A DNA stretch of 64,000 nucleotides from Actinomadura chibensis NBRC 106107 (GTDB lineage Bacteria; Actinomycetota; Actinomycetes; Streptosporangiales; Streptosporangiaceae): assembly GCF_001552135.1 (NCBI RefSeq), contig NZ_BCQP01000001.1, forward strand, positions 62,001 through 126,000, given 5' to 3'. Of this stretch, positions 8,058 to 17,004 are shown piece by piece (the first letter of the stretch is position 1; every line of letters begins with the position of its first letter). The notes beneath the pieces are model-generated. The model saw only the letters and a list, made by a program, of their open reading frames with translations, ran no database searches and had not been told where the DNA came from. The translations under genes and the position numbers were made by a program.

Positions 8058-8564
8058 GTGCGGGTGGAAGCGGTCGTGTTCTGGGTGCTCGCGGCGGGCG
8101 CGGTCGGGACGGGCGCCGCCGTGTTCGTCGTCGACTCCATGGCGCGGGCGACGTTCTCGCTGCTCGCGTCCTTCCTGTGCGCGGGCGGTGAGCTGCTGCT
8201 CGTCGGGCTGCGCTACCTCGGTGTCCTGGTGGTGCTGATGATGATCATGGAGATGCTGGTGATGGCCGTCTTCATGGTCATGTACATGATGAACCCGGCC
8301 GGGCTGATGCCGATGTCGATGACGCACAACCGGCGCGGCGCGCTCGCCGTCGCGGGCGGCGCGTTCGCCGCGCTCGCCGCCGGGATCCTCGCGGTGCCGT
8401 GGCCGGAGCGGCGGGGCCGCCCGCCGCGCGACCCGACGGTCGCGCTCGGCGACGCGGTGATGGGGTCGTCCATGCTGGTCATGATGGTGATCGGCGTCGC
8501 CATCCTGGCCACCATGATCGCGACCGTGGTGCTCGCGACGCACCGGGGGCGCTATGACGCTTGA
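8058..8564 (+). CDS. nuoJ: NuoJ-like membrane subunit
   Basis: A product of about 168 residues with four or five hydrophobic helices, placed between nuoH and nuoK as in all nuo operons. The first two helices (FWVLAAGAVGTGAAVFVVDS, then ATFSLLASFL) match NuoJ. Helix 3, normally VYxGAVxVLFLFVxMLL, is diverged and methionine-rich. The start is taken as GTG 8058, close behind AGGAGGAGG; GTG 8064 is also possible. The gene overlaps nuoK by 11 bases. Confidence 0.83.
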   Translation: MRVEAVVFWVLAAGAVGTGAAVFVVDSMARATFSLLASFLCAGGELLLVGLRYLGVLVVLMMIMEMLVMAVFMVMYMMNPAGLMPMSMTHNRRGALAVAGGAFAALAAGILAVPWPERRGRPPRDPTVALGDAVMGSSMLVMMVIGVAILATMIATVVLATHRGRYDA

Positions 8565-8859
8565 GACGTTCCTGCTCCTCGCCGCCGCGCTGTTCTGCGT
8601 CGGGCTGTACGGCGCGCTGTCCCAGCAGTCGGTCGTGATGCTGATGATGGGCATCGAGCTGATGGTCAACGGCGTGGTGGTCGCGGCGGCCGGGTTCTGG
8701 CACTGGGTGTCGCCGGGGTCGGCGGACGGGCAGGTGCTCGTCCTCGTGGCGATCACGGTGATGGCGCTGGAGATGGCGATGGGCTTCGCCGTCGTCACCG
8801 CGCTGTTCCGGGCCCGCGACGTGGACATGACCGACGACGCGGGGGATCTGCGCGGATGA
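8554..8859 (+). CDS. nuoK: NuoK-like membrane subunit
   Basis: The 101-residue protein has the three-helix pattern and length of NuoK. Both membrane glutamates used in proton transfer are kept: one in VMLMMGIELMVNG and one in MALEMAMGFAVVTALFR. This argues that the membrane arm is still under selection for ion movement. The stop overlaps the nuoL start by 4 bases. Confidence 0.9.
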   Translation: MTLETFLLLAAALFCVGLYGALSQQSVVMLMMGIELMVNGVVVAAAGFWHWVSPGSADGQVLVLVAITVMALEMAMGFAVVTALFRARDVDMTDDAGDLRG

Positions 8860-10445
8860 TGCTGCCGGGGTGGCCGGGCGGGCTCGCGGTGGACGGGCTG
8901 TGCGCCGTCCTGCTGGCGACCCTGGCGGTCGTGCTGGCCGCCGTCCTCGCCTACTCGGCGCGCGAGGGGTACGGGCCGCGGTTCTTCGTCCTGATGCTGC
9001 TGTTCGCGGCGGCGATGGCCGTCACGGTCACCGCGTCCGACCTGCTGCTGTTGCTGATGGGCTGGGAGGTCATGGGCGCGATGTCGTACGCGCTCATCGG
9101 CTACTTCTGGCGGGACGCCGACCGGGTCCGGGCCGCCGACACCGCGTTCCTCACCACCCGGGCGGCCGACCTCGGCCTCTACGCTGCGGCGGGCTTCGCG
9201 GTCGCCGGGGCGCACTCGCTCCGGCTGGACGCGCTCGCGCACGCGGACGCCCCCTGGCGGGACCTGATCGCGGCGGGGGTCGTGGTGTCCGCGCTGGGCA
9301 AGTCGGCGCAGTTGCCGTTCTCGTTCTGGCTGTCGAGGGCGATGGCGGGCCCGAGCCCGGTGTCGGCGCTGCTGCACTCGGCCACGATGGTCGTCGCGGG
9401 CGCGTACCTGCTCATGCGCCTCCATCCCCTGCTGGACGCGACCGGCTGGGCGAGCACGCTCGTGGCGTGGGCGGGCGCGCTGACCGCGCTGCTGATGGGC
9501 GCGGTCGCGCTCGCGCAGCGGGATCTCAAGCAGCTCCTCGCGGCGTCCACCTGCGCGCAGATCGGGTTCATGGTGCTCGCGGCGGGCGCCGGGACGGTCG
9601 GCGGCGGCACGGCCCACCTGGTCGCCCACGCGGCGGTGAAGAGCCTGCTCTTCCTGTGCGCCGGGGTGTGGCTGACCAGGGACGGCAGCCGCCGTCTCGT
9701 CGACGCCGCGTTCGGCGCGGGCGCGCTCGCGCTGGCGGGCGTCCCGCCGCTGTCGCTGTGGGTGACCAAGGACGAGGTGCTCGCGGGCGTCGGCGACCCG
9801 GCGCTGCTCGCGGTGGCGTTCGCGGCGTCGGCGCTGTCGGGCGGCTACGCCGGGAAGGCGCTGTTGCGCGTGTTGCGTCCGGCCGGGTCCGCGCCGGTGG
9901 CGCTGTCGCAGCGGGTTCCGCTCGCGGGGCTCGCGGTGGCGGCCTGCGGGCTCGGCGCGCTCGGGCTGCCGGGCGTCGCGGGGGAGTGGCGGCGACTGCT
10001 CGGCGCGACCGGCGACGTCACGCCCGACGCCTGGATGCTCGTCCTGTCCGGGGTGGTCGCCGTGGTCACCGTGGGCGCGGTCGTGCTGGCGCGGCGGGTA
10101 CCGGAGCCGGGGTGGGCGCTGGACTGGCTGCTGCTGGAGCGGGCGGCGACGGCGGGCGTCGTCCGTCCCGTGCTCGCGCTCGCGCGGGCGCTGGACCGGT
10201 TCGACGACCGGGTCGTGGACGGCGCCGTCCGCGGCGTCGCCCGCGCCGGACGCGGAACGGCCGCGCTCGCCGGGCGCCGCGTCGAGATCCGCCTCGACGG
10301 CGCCGTCGGCCTGGTCGCGCGGGCCGCCCGGTGGCTCGCCGCGCTGGCGCGGCGCCCGCAGACCGGGCAGCTCCACCTGTACTACGCGCAGGCCGCGGTG
10401 GTGCTCGCGGTGCTCGTCGCCGTCGCCGTCCTGGCCGCCGGGTGA
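8856..10445 (+). CDS. nuoL: NuoL-like antiporter subunit
   Basis: A 529-residue polytopic protein of the NuoL/MrpA-type antiporter family. The TM5 glutamate (MGWEVMGAMSYALIGYF), the TM7 lysine region (SALGKSAQLPFSFWLSRAM) and the following GPSPVSALLHSATMV are present; the usual Asp of the LPDAM motif is Arg. After about twelve helices comes an amphipathic arginine-rich stretch and a last membrane helix beginning QTGQLHLYYAQAAVV, matching the lateral-helix end of NuoL. It is shorter than standard NuoL (about 600) but apparently complete. Confidence 0.9.
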   Translation: MMLPGWPGGLAVDGLCAVLLATLAVVLAAVLAYSAREGYGPRFFVLMLLFAAAMAVTVTASDLLLLLMGWEVMGAMSYALIGYFWRDADRVRAADTAFLTTRAADLGLYAAAGFAVAGAHSLRLDALAHADAPWRDLIAAGVVVSALGKSAQLPFSFWLSRAMAGPSPVSALLHSATMVVAGAYLLMRLHPLLDATGWASTLVAWAGALTALLMGAVALAQRDLKQLLAASTCAQIGFMVLAAGAGTVGGGTAHLVAHAAVKSLLFLCAGVWLTRDGSRRLVDAAFGAGALALAGVPPLSLWVTKDEVLAGVGDPALLAVAFAASALSGGYAGKALLRVLRPAGSAPVALSQRVPLAGLAVAACGLGALGLPGVAGEWRRLLGATGDVTPDAWMLVLSGVVAVVTVGAVVLARRVPEPGWALDWLLLERAATAGVVRPVLALARALDRFDDRVVDGAVRGVARAGRGTAALAGRRVEIRLDGAVGLVARAARWLAALARRPQTGQLHLYYAQAAVVLAVLVAVAVLAAG

Positions 10446-10449
10446 CGCC

Positions 10450-11937
10450 GTGCTGACCCTGGTGATCTTCCTGCCGCTGGCGGTCGCGGCCGTGCTCCCG
10501 GCCGTCCCGCGCCGCGCCGTGCCCTGGACGTGGACCGCCGCCGCCCTCGCCGAGGTCGCGCTCGTCGCCGGGATGTGGGCCGTCCACGGGACGGGCGGCG
10601 GCGTCTCGTTCGAGACGGACGCGCGGTGGATCCCGTCCGTCCGGGCCGGATACCACGTCGGCGTGGACGGGCTCTCGCTCCCGCTCCTCGCGCTCACCGC
10701 CGTCCTGTTCGCGGCGTGCGCGGTGTACTCGCTGCGGCAGACGCACCGCGTGCGGGAGTTCGCCGGGCTGTTCCTCTTCCTGGAGACGGTGTGCCTCGGC
10801 TTGTTCGCCGCGCTCGACCTGCTCCTGTTCTTCGTGTTCTTCGACCTGTCGATCGTCGGCATGTACTTCGTGATCCTGGTGTGGGGGCACGGCGATCCGG
10901 CGCGGTCGGCGCTGAAGTTCTTCCTCTACACCTTCCTCGGGTCGCTCGTCCTGCTGCTCGGGTTCATCGGCCTCTACCTCGGCGCGGACCCGCACACGTT
11001 CGACATGGCGGACCTGACCCGGACGCCGCCGCTGTCCGGGTCGCCGGGGCTCGCCGGGCTGACGCTGCTCGCCGTCGGGACCGGGCTCGGGATCAAGACG
11101 CCGGTCGTCCCGTTCCACACCTGGCTGCCGCCCGCGCACACCGACGCGCCCGCCGCCGGGTCCGCGATCCTCGCGGGCGTCATGCTGAAGATGGGCGCGT
11201 ACGGGCTGGTCCGGATCGCGATGCCGATGCTCCCGGACGCCTGGCGCCGCTACGCCCTCGTGTTCCTCGTCGTGGGGCTGGTCAGCGTGCTGTACGGGGC
11301 GCTGGTCGCGCTCGCGCAGGACAACGTGAAGCGGCTCGTGGCGTACTCCTCGGTGAACCACATGGGGTACATCGTCCTCGCGCTCGGCGCGGCCGGGTAC
11401 GCGGCGGGCGGCGCCGACGCGCGGCGGCTCGCCGTGACCGGCGCGGTGACGCAGATGGTCAGCCACGGCCTCGTCACCGGCGCGCTGTTCCTGCTCTGCG
11501 GGGTGCTGCGCGACCGCGCCGGGAGCTACGACATCGGACGGTTCGGCGGCGTCGCGCGGGGCGCGCCCGTGTTCGCGGGCCTGCTCGCGGTCGCGTCGTT
11601 CGCCGCGCTGGGGCTGCCCGGGCTGTCCGGGTTCATCGCCGAGTTCCAGATCTTCGCCGGGACGATCGGGACCGGCGCCGCCGCCACCGCCGTCGCCGGC
11701 GCGCTCGCCGTGACCGGCATCCTCATCACGGCGGCGCTGTTCCTGCGCGTCCTGCACAAGGTCGTGCTCGGTCCGCCCGGTGAGCTGACGCCGCTGGTCA
11801 CCGACGTGCGGCGGCCCGAGCGGGCGGCGCTCGTCCCGCTGCTCGCGCTGTCGCTGCTGATCGGCGTCGCGCCGCGGGCGCTGCTCGACACGATCGAGCC
11901 GCTGTCGGCCGCCGTCGTCGCGCTGGTGGGCCGCTGA
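10450..11937 (+). CDS. nuoM: NuoM-like antiporter subunit
   Basis: The 495-residue protein has about fourteen helices and clear NuoM signatures: GIKTPVVPFHTWLPPAHTDA with the pump lysine, then AGSAILAGVMLKMGAYGLVR, and LVAYSSVNHMGYI. The TM5 glutamate that is almost invariant in NuoM (FFExSLIPMY) is Asp here (FFDLSIVGMYFVI). It starts with GTG 4 bases after nuoL ends and its stop codon overlaps the nuoN start by one base. Confidence 0.9.
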   Translation: MLTLVIFLPLAVAAVLPAVPRRAVPWTWTAAALAEVALVAGMWAVHGTGGGVSFETDARWIPSVRAGYHVGVDGLSLPLLALTAVLFAACAVYSLRQTHRVREFAGLFLFLETVCLGLFAALDLLLFFVFFDLSIVGMYFVILVWGHGDPARSALKFFLYTFLGSLVLLLGFIGLYLGADPHTFDMADLTRTPPLSGSPGLAGLTLLAVGTGLGIKTPVVPFHTWLPPAHTDAPAAGSAILAGVMLKMGAYGLVRIAMPMLPDAWRRYALVFLVVGLVSVLYGALVALAQDNVKRLVAYSSVNHMGYIVLALGAAGYAAGGADARRLAVTGAVTQMVSHGLVTGALFLLCGVLRDRAGSYDIGRFGGVARGAPVFAGLLAVASFAALGLPGLSGFIAEFQIFAGTIGTGAAATAVAGALAVTGILITAALFLRVLHKVVLGPPGELTPLVTDVRRPERAALVPLLALSLLIGVAPRALLDTIEPLSAAVVALVGR

Positions 11938-13313
11938 TGCCGGGGATGAACGAGAACCCGGCGGATCTCGCGCCCGAGTTGTGCGTGCTGCTCGCCGCCG
12001 TGCTCGGCCTGGTGAACGGCCTGTTCCTGCCCCGGACGAAGCAGTGGCGCGTCGCCGTCGTCTGCGCCGCGGGGCTCGTGTTCGGGCTGGCCGCCGCCGG
12101 GGTCGCGGCGTCGCGGCCGGACCTCGTGGCGTTCGGGTCGTTCGCCGTCGACCCGGTCACCCACGTCACCCGGATCGCCGTCCTCGGCTCGACGCTGCTC
12201 GTCCTCGCGCTCGCCGCCGGGGAGGTGCGCGGCCACCCGCGCGAGAGCGAGCACTACGCGCTGATCCTGCTGTCGGCGCTCGGCGCGGTGGTGCTGGGCG
12301 CGACGTCCGACCTGCTGGTGCTCGTCGGCGCGTACCTGCTGGCGAGCATCCCCGCGTACGCGCTCGCCGGGTTCGGCAAGGACGCGCCCGGCACCGAGGC
12401 CGCGCTGAAGTACTACCTGATGGGGGCGTTCCTCGGCGTCGTGATGCTCGCCGGGGTCACGCTGCTCTACGGCGTCGGGCGCGGCACCGCCTACGACGTG
12501 CTGCGCGCCGGGCTGGCGGACGCCCCGCCCGCCGCGATGGCCGCCGGCGTCGTCGCGCTGCTCGCCGGGCTGCTGTTCAAGGCGGGGGCGGTCCCCGGGC
12601 ACTTCTGGGTCCCGGACGTGACCGAGGGCGCGCCGCCCGCCATCGCGGCCTACGTCACCACCGTCCCGAAGATCGGCGCGTTCGCGGCGCTGTTCCGGTT
12701 CGGCGCGGAGGCGGCGCCCGGCGGCTGGGCGCCGCTCGTCGCCGTGGTGGCGGCGGCGACGATGACGCTCGGGAACCTCGCCGCGTTCGGGCAGGACAAC
12801 GTCCGGCGGCTGCTCGCGTACTCGACCGTCAGCCAGGCGGGGTACCTGCTCGTCCCGGTCGCCATGGCCGGACGCGCCGACCTCGCCCGTCCCGCCCTGC
12901 TGTTTTACGTCGCGGCGTACGCGGTGACGAACGCGGGCGCGTTCGCCGTCGTCCTCGCCTGCGGCCGGGACGACCTCGCCGGGTACACCGGGCTGCTGCA
13001 CCGGTCCCCGGCGGCGGGGCTGGCGCTGGTCGTCTGCCTGCTCGGCCTCGTCGGGACGCCGCCCACCGCCGTCTTCGTGGGGAAGGTGCTGATGTTCGGC
13101 GCGGCGCTGCAGGGCGGCTACGCCTGGCTCGCGGCCGTCGCCGCCGTCAACACGGTCGCTAGCGTCTTCTACTACCTGCGGTGGATCGTCCCGCTGTTCG
13201 GACGGTCGGACGGCCGCCCGCCGCCGGCGCGGGCCACGCTGGCGGTCGCGGTCGTGGCCGCGTCCTGCTCGCTGGCGCTCGGCGTCGGCAGCGGGATCGC
13301 GCTCGCCGCCTGA
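11937..13313 (+). CDS. nuoN: NuoN-like antiporter subunit
   Basis: The last gene of the operon encodes 458 residues with about thirteen helices. NuoN features include FKAGAVPGHFWVPDVTEGAP with the TM7 lysine and RRLLAYSTVSQAGYLL. The TM5 glutamate of the usual GLELLSLxLYxL motif appears to be replaced by Tyr (GAYLLASIPAYAL), so the proton path here may differ from classical complex I. No nuoC, E, F, G or I gene follows; a gene on the opposite strand comes next. Confidence 0.88.
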   Translation: MPGMNENPADLAPELCVLLAAVLGLVNGLFLPRTKQWRVAVVCAAGLVFGLAAAGVAASRPDLVAFGSFAVDPVTHVTRIAVLGSTLLVLALAAGEVRGHPRESEHYALILLSALGAVVLGATSDLLVLVGAYLLASIPAYALAGFGKDAPGTEAALKYYLMGAFLGVVMLAGVTLLYGVGRGTAYDVLRAGLADAPPAAMAAGVVALLAGLLFKAGAVPGHFWVPDVTEGAPPAIAAYVTTVPKIGAFAALFRFGAEAAPGGWAPLVAVVAAATMTLGNLAAFGQDNVRRLLAYSTVSQAGYLLVPVAMAGRADLARPALLFYVAAYAVTNAGAFAVVLACGRDDLAGYTGLLHRSPAAGLALVVCLLGLVGTPPTAVFVGKVLMFGAALQGGYAWLAAVAAVNTVASVFYYLRWIVPLFGRSDGRPPPARATLAVAVVAASCSLALGVGSGIALAA

Positions 13314-13329
13314 CCGGGCGGCCGCGCGG

Positions 13330-14181
13330 TCAGCCGTCGAACCACTCGGCGGGGGAGCGGGTCGGCGACGGTTCCGTCGGCGGCCGGCGCGGGTAGGGCG
13401 GCCGGATCTCCTGCCGCGCCCGGATCCGTTCCCGCAGCTCGGCCTCGATGCGCATCTCGTCCTCGCTCGGGGCCATCGCGACGATCGCCAGCAGGATGAT
13501 CGACACGACGCCGATCGCGCCGATCAGCGGCACGAGGAAGTCGGTCGCGGTCGCCCCGGTCGGGGGCGCCATGTCGTGGTGCATGGTGACGCGCATCGCC
13601 GCCATGCCCGTGTAGTGCATGCCGGTCACCGCGACGCCCATGATCAGCGCGGCCCCGGCGGTCGCCCACGCGCCCCGGACGCGCAGCGCGAACCAGAGCG
13701 CCGCCGACGCCGCCACCACGGCGATCACCACCGACAGCGCGACGAGTTCCGGCCGGTAGCCGATGTGCCCGGACATGTTCATCGCCGCCATGCCGAGGTA
13801 GTGCATGCTCGCCACGCCGATCCCCATGACGACGCCGCCGGTGACGATGTGGCGGGGCCCGGCCTCGCGGAAGCCGACGAGGAACAGCCCGGCCGCCACC
13901 ACCACGACGGCGATGACGCAGCTCAGGATGGTCCGCGGGACGTCGTAGCGGATCTCGGCGCCCCCCACGCTGAAGCCGAGCATGGCGATGAAGTGCATCA
14001 CCCAGATCCCGGTCCAGCCGATGGCGAGCGCCGCGAGCGCCAGCCACGCGGCGCGGGCGCGTCCGGCCGAGACCCGCGCCCGTGCCGTGCACAGCAGCCC
14101 GAGCAGCGAGCCGGTGACGGACATGAGGTAGGCCAGGACGGGCGTCAGCACCCCGTAGGAGAAATGGTCAACCTCCGCCAT
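13330..14181 (-). CDS. MHYT-domain integral membrane sensor
   Basis: The 283-residue protein has seven predicted membrane helices with three MHYT-type motifs (MHFIAM, MHYLGM, MHYTGM), thought in this family to bind copper and sense O2, CO or NO. The cytoplasmic tail of about 50 residues is charged and proline-rich and carries no GGDEF, EAL or kinase domain, so the signalling partner is unknown. It is convergent with the nuo operon, 16 bases from nuoN. Confidence 0.9.
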   Translation of the reverse strand: MAEVDHFSYGVLTPVLAYLMSVTGSLLGLLCTARARVSAGRARAAWLALAALAIGWTGIWVMHFIAMLGFSVGGAEIRYDVPRTILSCVIAVVVVAAGLFLVGFREAGPRHIVTGGVVMGIGVASMHYLGMAAMNMSGHIGYRPELVALSVVIAVVAASAALWFALRVRGAWATAGAALIMGVAVTGMHYTGMAAMRVTMHHDMAPPTGATATDFLVPLIGAIGVVSIILLAIVAMAPSEDEMRIEAELRERIRARQEIRPPYPRRPPTEPSPTRSPAEWFDG

Positions 14182-14337
14182 CGGATCCCCCGGCTTCTCA
14201 CGCGACGCGGTCGAGGGGATCTTAGCCGGATGACCTGCTCAAACGGCGAATCAGCGCCGGATGCGGCCATTATCGGCGATCCGGTCGTCCGCTTCGGGGG
14301 TACGCGCGTCTGATCCACCGTTGAAACGGAGGAAGGC

Positions 14338-14736
14338 TCAGTCAAGCAGGCCGTTCCGGTGCGCGAGGTCCAGGGCCGCCTGGGAGGCCGGGGCCAGGAG
14401 GCGGCGGTCGGCGGGGGCGATGTAGACGTACTCGTCCACCTCCCCGACCGCGGACATCGCGCCCCGGTAGGACGCCGTGAAGCAGGCCATCCGCACGTGC
14501 GCGTAGTCGGGCTGGTCGTGCGCGGGGGCCCGGACCACGCCCAGCTCGCGGAACGACGCCTCGTCCAGTTCGAGGCCGAGCTCCTCGCGGACCTCGCGGG
14601 ACAGGGCCGTCCAGTCGTCCTCGCCCCGCTCGCGCTTGCCGCCGGGAAGGTAGAGGAGATCCCGGCCCCGGGAGCGGACGGCGAGCATCCGGCCGTCCGA
14701 CACCTGGACCCAGGCGACCACGTCGAGATCGGTCAT
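14338..14736 (-). CDS. NUDIX hydrolase
   Basis: This 132-residue protein has a full Nudix box: GGKRERGEDDWTALSREV followed by REELGL fits Gx5Ex7REUxEExGU with all metal-binding glutamates. The family cleaves nucleoside diphosphates linked to another moiety; the exact substrate cannot be told. It starts 5 bases downstream of the SAM hydrolase gene on the same strand, so the two are probably one operon. Confidence 0.9.
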   Translation of the reverse strand: MTDLDVVAWVQVSDGRMLAVRSRGRDLLYLPGGKRERGEDDWTALSREVREELGLELDEASFRELGVVRAPAHDQPDYAHVRMACFTASYRGAMSAVGEVDEYVYIAPADRRLLAPASQAALDLAHRNGLLD

Positions 14737-14741
14737 GGCGG

Positions 14742-15560
14742 TCAGTCTGCTACACGCAGGGTGAGCGTCCCGGCGACGCGGAAGGCGGCGGCCGCCGAGC
14801 CCTGGTTGACGGCGAGGCCGAGCCAGCCGGACGAGTCCACCCAGAGAAGCGGCTCGCCGACCGCGACGCTGCCGAACGTCTCCACGAACGGGACGCGGGC
14901 GGAGTGCTCGCGTCCGTCCGGGTCGGTCCAGGCCAGGGCGAGGACGGCGCCGTGCGGCAGGGAGCCGAACGCGGCGGCGAGGTCGTCGGGGTTCGCGCCG
15001 AGGACCAGGCTGCCGTAGCGGTCGGTGTACAGGACGGGCGCCGCCAGCGCGCCGTCGCGCACCGCCGGGGGCGGGACGTCCAGCGGCAGCGGCTCGACCG
15101 GCGCGCCGAGGGCGGCCACGTCCACGCCGGTGGCGAGGTGCGCGGCGGCGGGGGCGAAGACGTCCCGCCCGTGGAAGGACGCCGACACCTCGGGCAGCCG
15201 GTACGCCGGTTCCGCCAGGACGTGCGCCCGCACGATCCCGCCGAGCGCCTCCGCCGCCGGGACCAGCAGGCCGTTGTCGGGGCCGACCAGCACGTCCCCG
15301 CGCCCCGTCTCGATCGCGACCGGGCGGCGCGGCGTGCCGACGCCCGGGTCGACGATCCCGGTGTGCACGCCGACCGGCAGGTACGGGAGCGCCTGCCGCA
15401 GCAGCATCGCGCCCTCCCGGACGTCGAACGGCGTGATCTCGTCGGTCAGCACCAGCACGGTCGCCGCCGGGGCGATCCGGTGCACGACGCCCGCGCAGAT
15501 CCCCGTGTACGCGGCGCCGAAGTCGGTGGCGAGGCTGACGAAAGCGCGGCTGTCGGGCAT
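14742..15560 (-). CDS. SAM hydroxide adenosyltransferase (DUF62 family)
   Basis: The 272-residue protein belongs to the DUF62/SAM hydrolase family related to fluorinase and chlorinase. Family members that use water instead of halide convert S-adenosylmethionine to adenosine and methionine with a conserved Asp-Arg-His triad. Matching regions are SLATDFGAAYTG at the start, VDPGVGTPRRPVAIET (Asp and Arg) and SFHGRDVFAPAAAHLA (His). It is divergent from a lysR gene 60 bases away, which may regulate it. Confidence 0.87.
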   Translation of the reverse strand: MPDSRAFVSLATDFGAAYTGICAGVVHRIAPAATVLVLTDEITPFDVREGAMLLRQALPYLPVGVHTGIVDPGVGTPRRPVAIETGRGDVLVGPDNGLLVPAAEALGGIVRAHVLAEPAYRLPEVSASFHGRDVFAPAAAHLATGVDVAALGAPVEPLPLDVPPPAVRDGALAAPVLYTDRYGSLVLGANPDDLAAAFGSLPHGAVLALAWTDPDGREHSARVPFVETFGSVAVGEPLLWVDSSGWLGLAVNQGSAAAAFRVAGTLTLRVAD

Positions 15561-15620
15561 GCGGCGACCCTATCCGGCGGCGTGTCCGGGGCTCCGGCGA
15601 GGCGGCCGTATCCTGCGGGG

Positions 15621-16535
15621 ATGCGCGCAGAGGCCCTCGACCCCGTGCTCCTGCGGACGTTCGTCGCCGTCGCCGACCTCGGCTCGTTCACCGCCGCCGC
15701 GGCCGCCGGGGGCTACACCCAGTCGGCCGTGTCCCGGCAGATCGCGGCCCTGGAGGACGTGTGCGGCGTGGAGCTGTTCGCGCGCGGCGCGCGCGGCGTC
15801 CGCCCGACCCCGGCCGGGGAGCACCTCCTCCCGCACGCGCGCGGCCTGCTCGACCGGCTCGCCGACACCGCCCGCGCGCTGGAGGGGCTGCGCCGCCTCG
15901 ACACCGGGACGCTGCGGCTCGGCTCGTTCCCCACCGCCAACGCCGCGCTGGTGCCGCGCGCCCTCGCCCGGTTCCGGGAGCGGCACCCGGGCGTCCGGCC
16001 GCAGCTGCGGGAGGGGACGACCGAGCGCCTGCTGCCGATGCTGGAGGCGGGCGACCTCGACCTCGCCGTCGTCAGCACGCACAAGCTGCCGTCGATCCCC
16101 GCCGGGGACCTCGTCGAACTGCTCGACGACGCGCTGCTCGTCGCGCTGCCGGGCGGGCACCGGCTCGCCGGGCGCGACCGCGTCCCGCTCGGCGAGCTGG
16201 CCGACGAGCCGTGGATCGTCGCCGACCAGCCCGACGCGCTCGCCGCGCTCCGCGCCCGCTGCGAGGCGGCCGGGTTCGTCCCGCGGACGCCGCTGCGGGC
16301 CGCCGAGTGGGTGTCCAAGCTGGGCCTGGTCGCGGCGGGGTTCGGGGTGACGCTGGTGCCCGCGCTCGCGGCCGCCGCCATGTCCAGGGACGATGTCGTG
16401 CTGCGCCCGGTCGCGTCCCCCGCGCCCGCCCGCCGCGCCGTGTACGCGGCGGTCGGGCGGCACGCCCGCAGGTCGCCGCCCGTCGCCGCGTTCCTCGCCG
16501 TCCTGCGCGACGTGGCCGGAGACCTGGCGGGTTAG
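15621..16535 (+). CDS. LysR-family transcriptional regulator
   Basis: A 304-residue regulator: N-terminal winged HTH (LRTFVAVADLGSFTAAAAA, then YTQSAVSRQIAALED) and a type 2 periplasmic-binding-like effector domain from about residue 90 (LRLGSFPTANAALVPRAL). ATG 15621 gives the standard N-terminus. It is divergently placed from the SAM hydrolase/NUDIX pair with a 60-base gap, the usual arrangement for a LysR protein and its target. Confidence 0.9.
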   Translation: MRAEALDPVLLRTFVAVADLGSFTAAAAAGGYTQSAVSRQIAALEDVCGVELFARGARGVRPTPAGEHLLPHARGLLDRLADTARALEGLRRLDTGTLRLGSFPTANAALVPRALARFRERHPGVRPQLREGTTERLLPMLEAGDLDLAVVSTHKLPSIPAGDLVELLDDALLVALPGGHRLAGRDRVPLGELADEPWIVADQPDALAALRARCEAAGFVPRTPLRAAEWVSKLGLVAAGFGVTLVPALAAAAMSRDDVVLRPVASPAPARRAVYAAVGRHARRSPPVAAFLAVLRDVAGDLAG

Positions 16536-16549
16536 AGGACCCGGCGGGT

Positions 16550-16945
16550 TTAGGGGAGGGCGGCGACGACCTCCACCTCCAGCAGCGCGTCCGGGTGGAA
16601 CAGGCGCGGCACCTCGACGGTCGTGCTCGTCGGCGGCGGGCCGGTGAAGTACCGGGCGCGGACGGCCCCGTACTCGGCGCGCCGGTCGAGGTCGGTGAGG
16701 AACGTCCGGATCGTGACGACGTCGGCGAAGCCCGCGCCGTGCGCGGCGAGGATCCGCTCCAGCAGCGACATGACCACCTCGGACTGGCGGGTCATGTCGC
16801 CGGGCGCGTCCACCTCGCCGTTCTCGTCCAGGGCGATCTGCCCCGACACGTACAGCATCGGGCCAGCGGTCACGCGCGCGGTGTGCGAGTAGGCGGGGTT
16901 CGGCGGGGCGGGGACGGTCGCGGGATTGTCGAACGTGACGCGCAT
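16550..16945 (-). CDS. RidA-family (YjgF/YER057c) protein
   Basis: The 131-residue protein has RidA features: [20 protein letters not shown] near residue 25, a conserved [10 protein letters not shown] segment and a C-terminal [14 protein letters not shown]. RidA enzymes hydrolyse reactive enamine/imine intermediates made by PLP enzymes; the arginine expected shortly before the C-terminus is not obvious, so this may be one of the non-archetypal subfamilies. An AGGAGG site precedes ATG 16945. It is convergent with lysR. Confidence 0.88.
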   Translation of the reverse strand: MRVTFDNPATVPAPPNPAYSHTARVTAGPMLYVSGQIALDENGEVDAPGDMTRQSEVVMSLLERILAAHGAGFADVVTIRTFLTDLDRRAEYGAVRARYFTGPPPTSTTVEVPRLFHPDALLEVEVVAALP

Positions 16946-17004
16946 CGGCGCGGTCCTCCTGACGTGGTCGGGCAGTGCGGTGAGGTCGCGGCCGCCGTGC
17001 CGGA

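Noticed and set aside
7677..10862. Very long open frame on the minus strand, opposite nuoH-nuoM
   Set aside because: It mirrors the GC-rich codon bias of the plus-strand nuo genes, its translation is Arg/Gln/His-rich low-complexity sequence with no domain, and the plus-strand proteins are clear family members.
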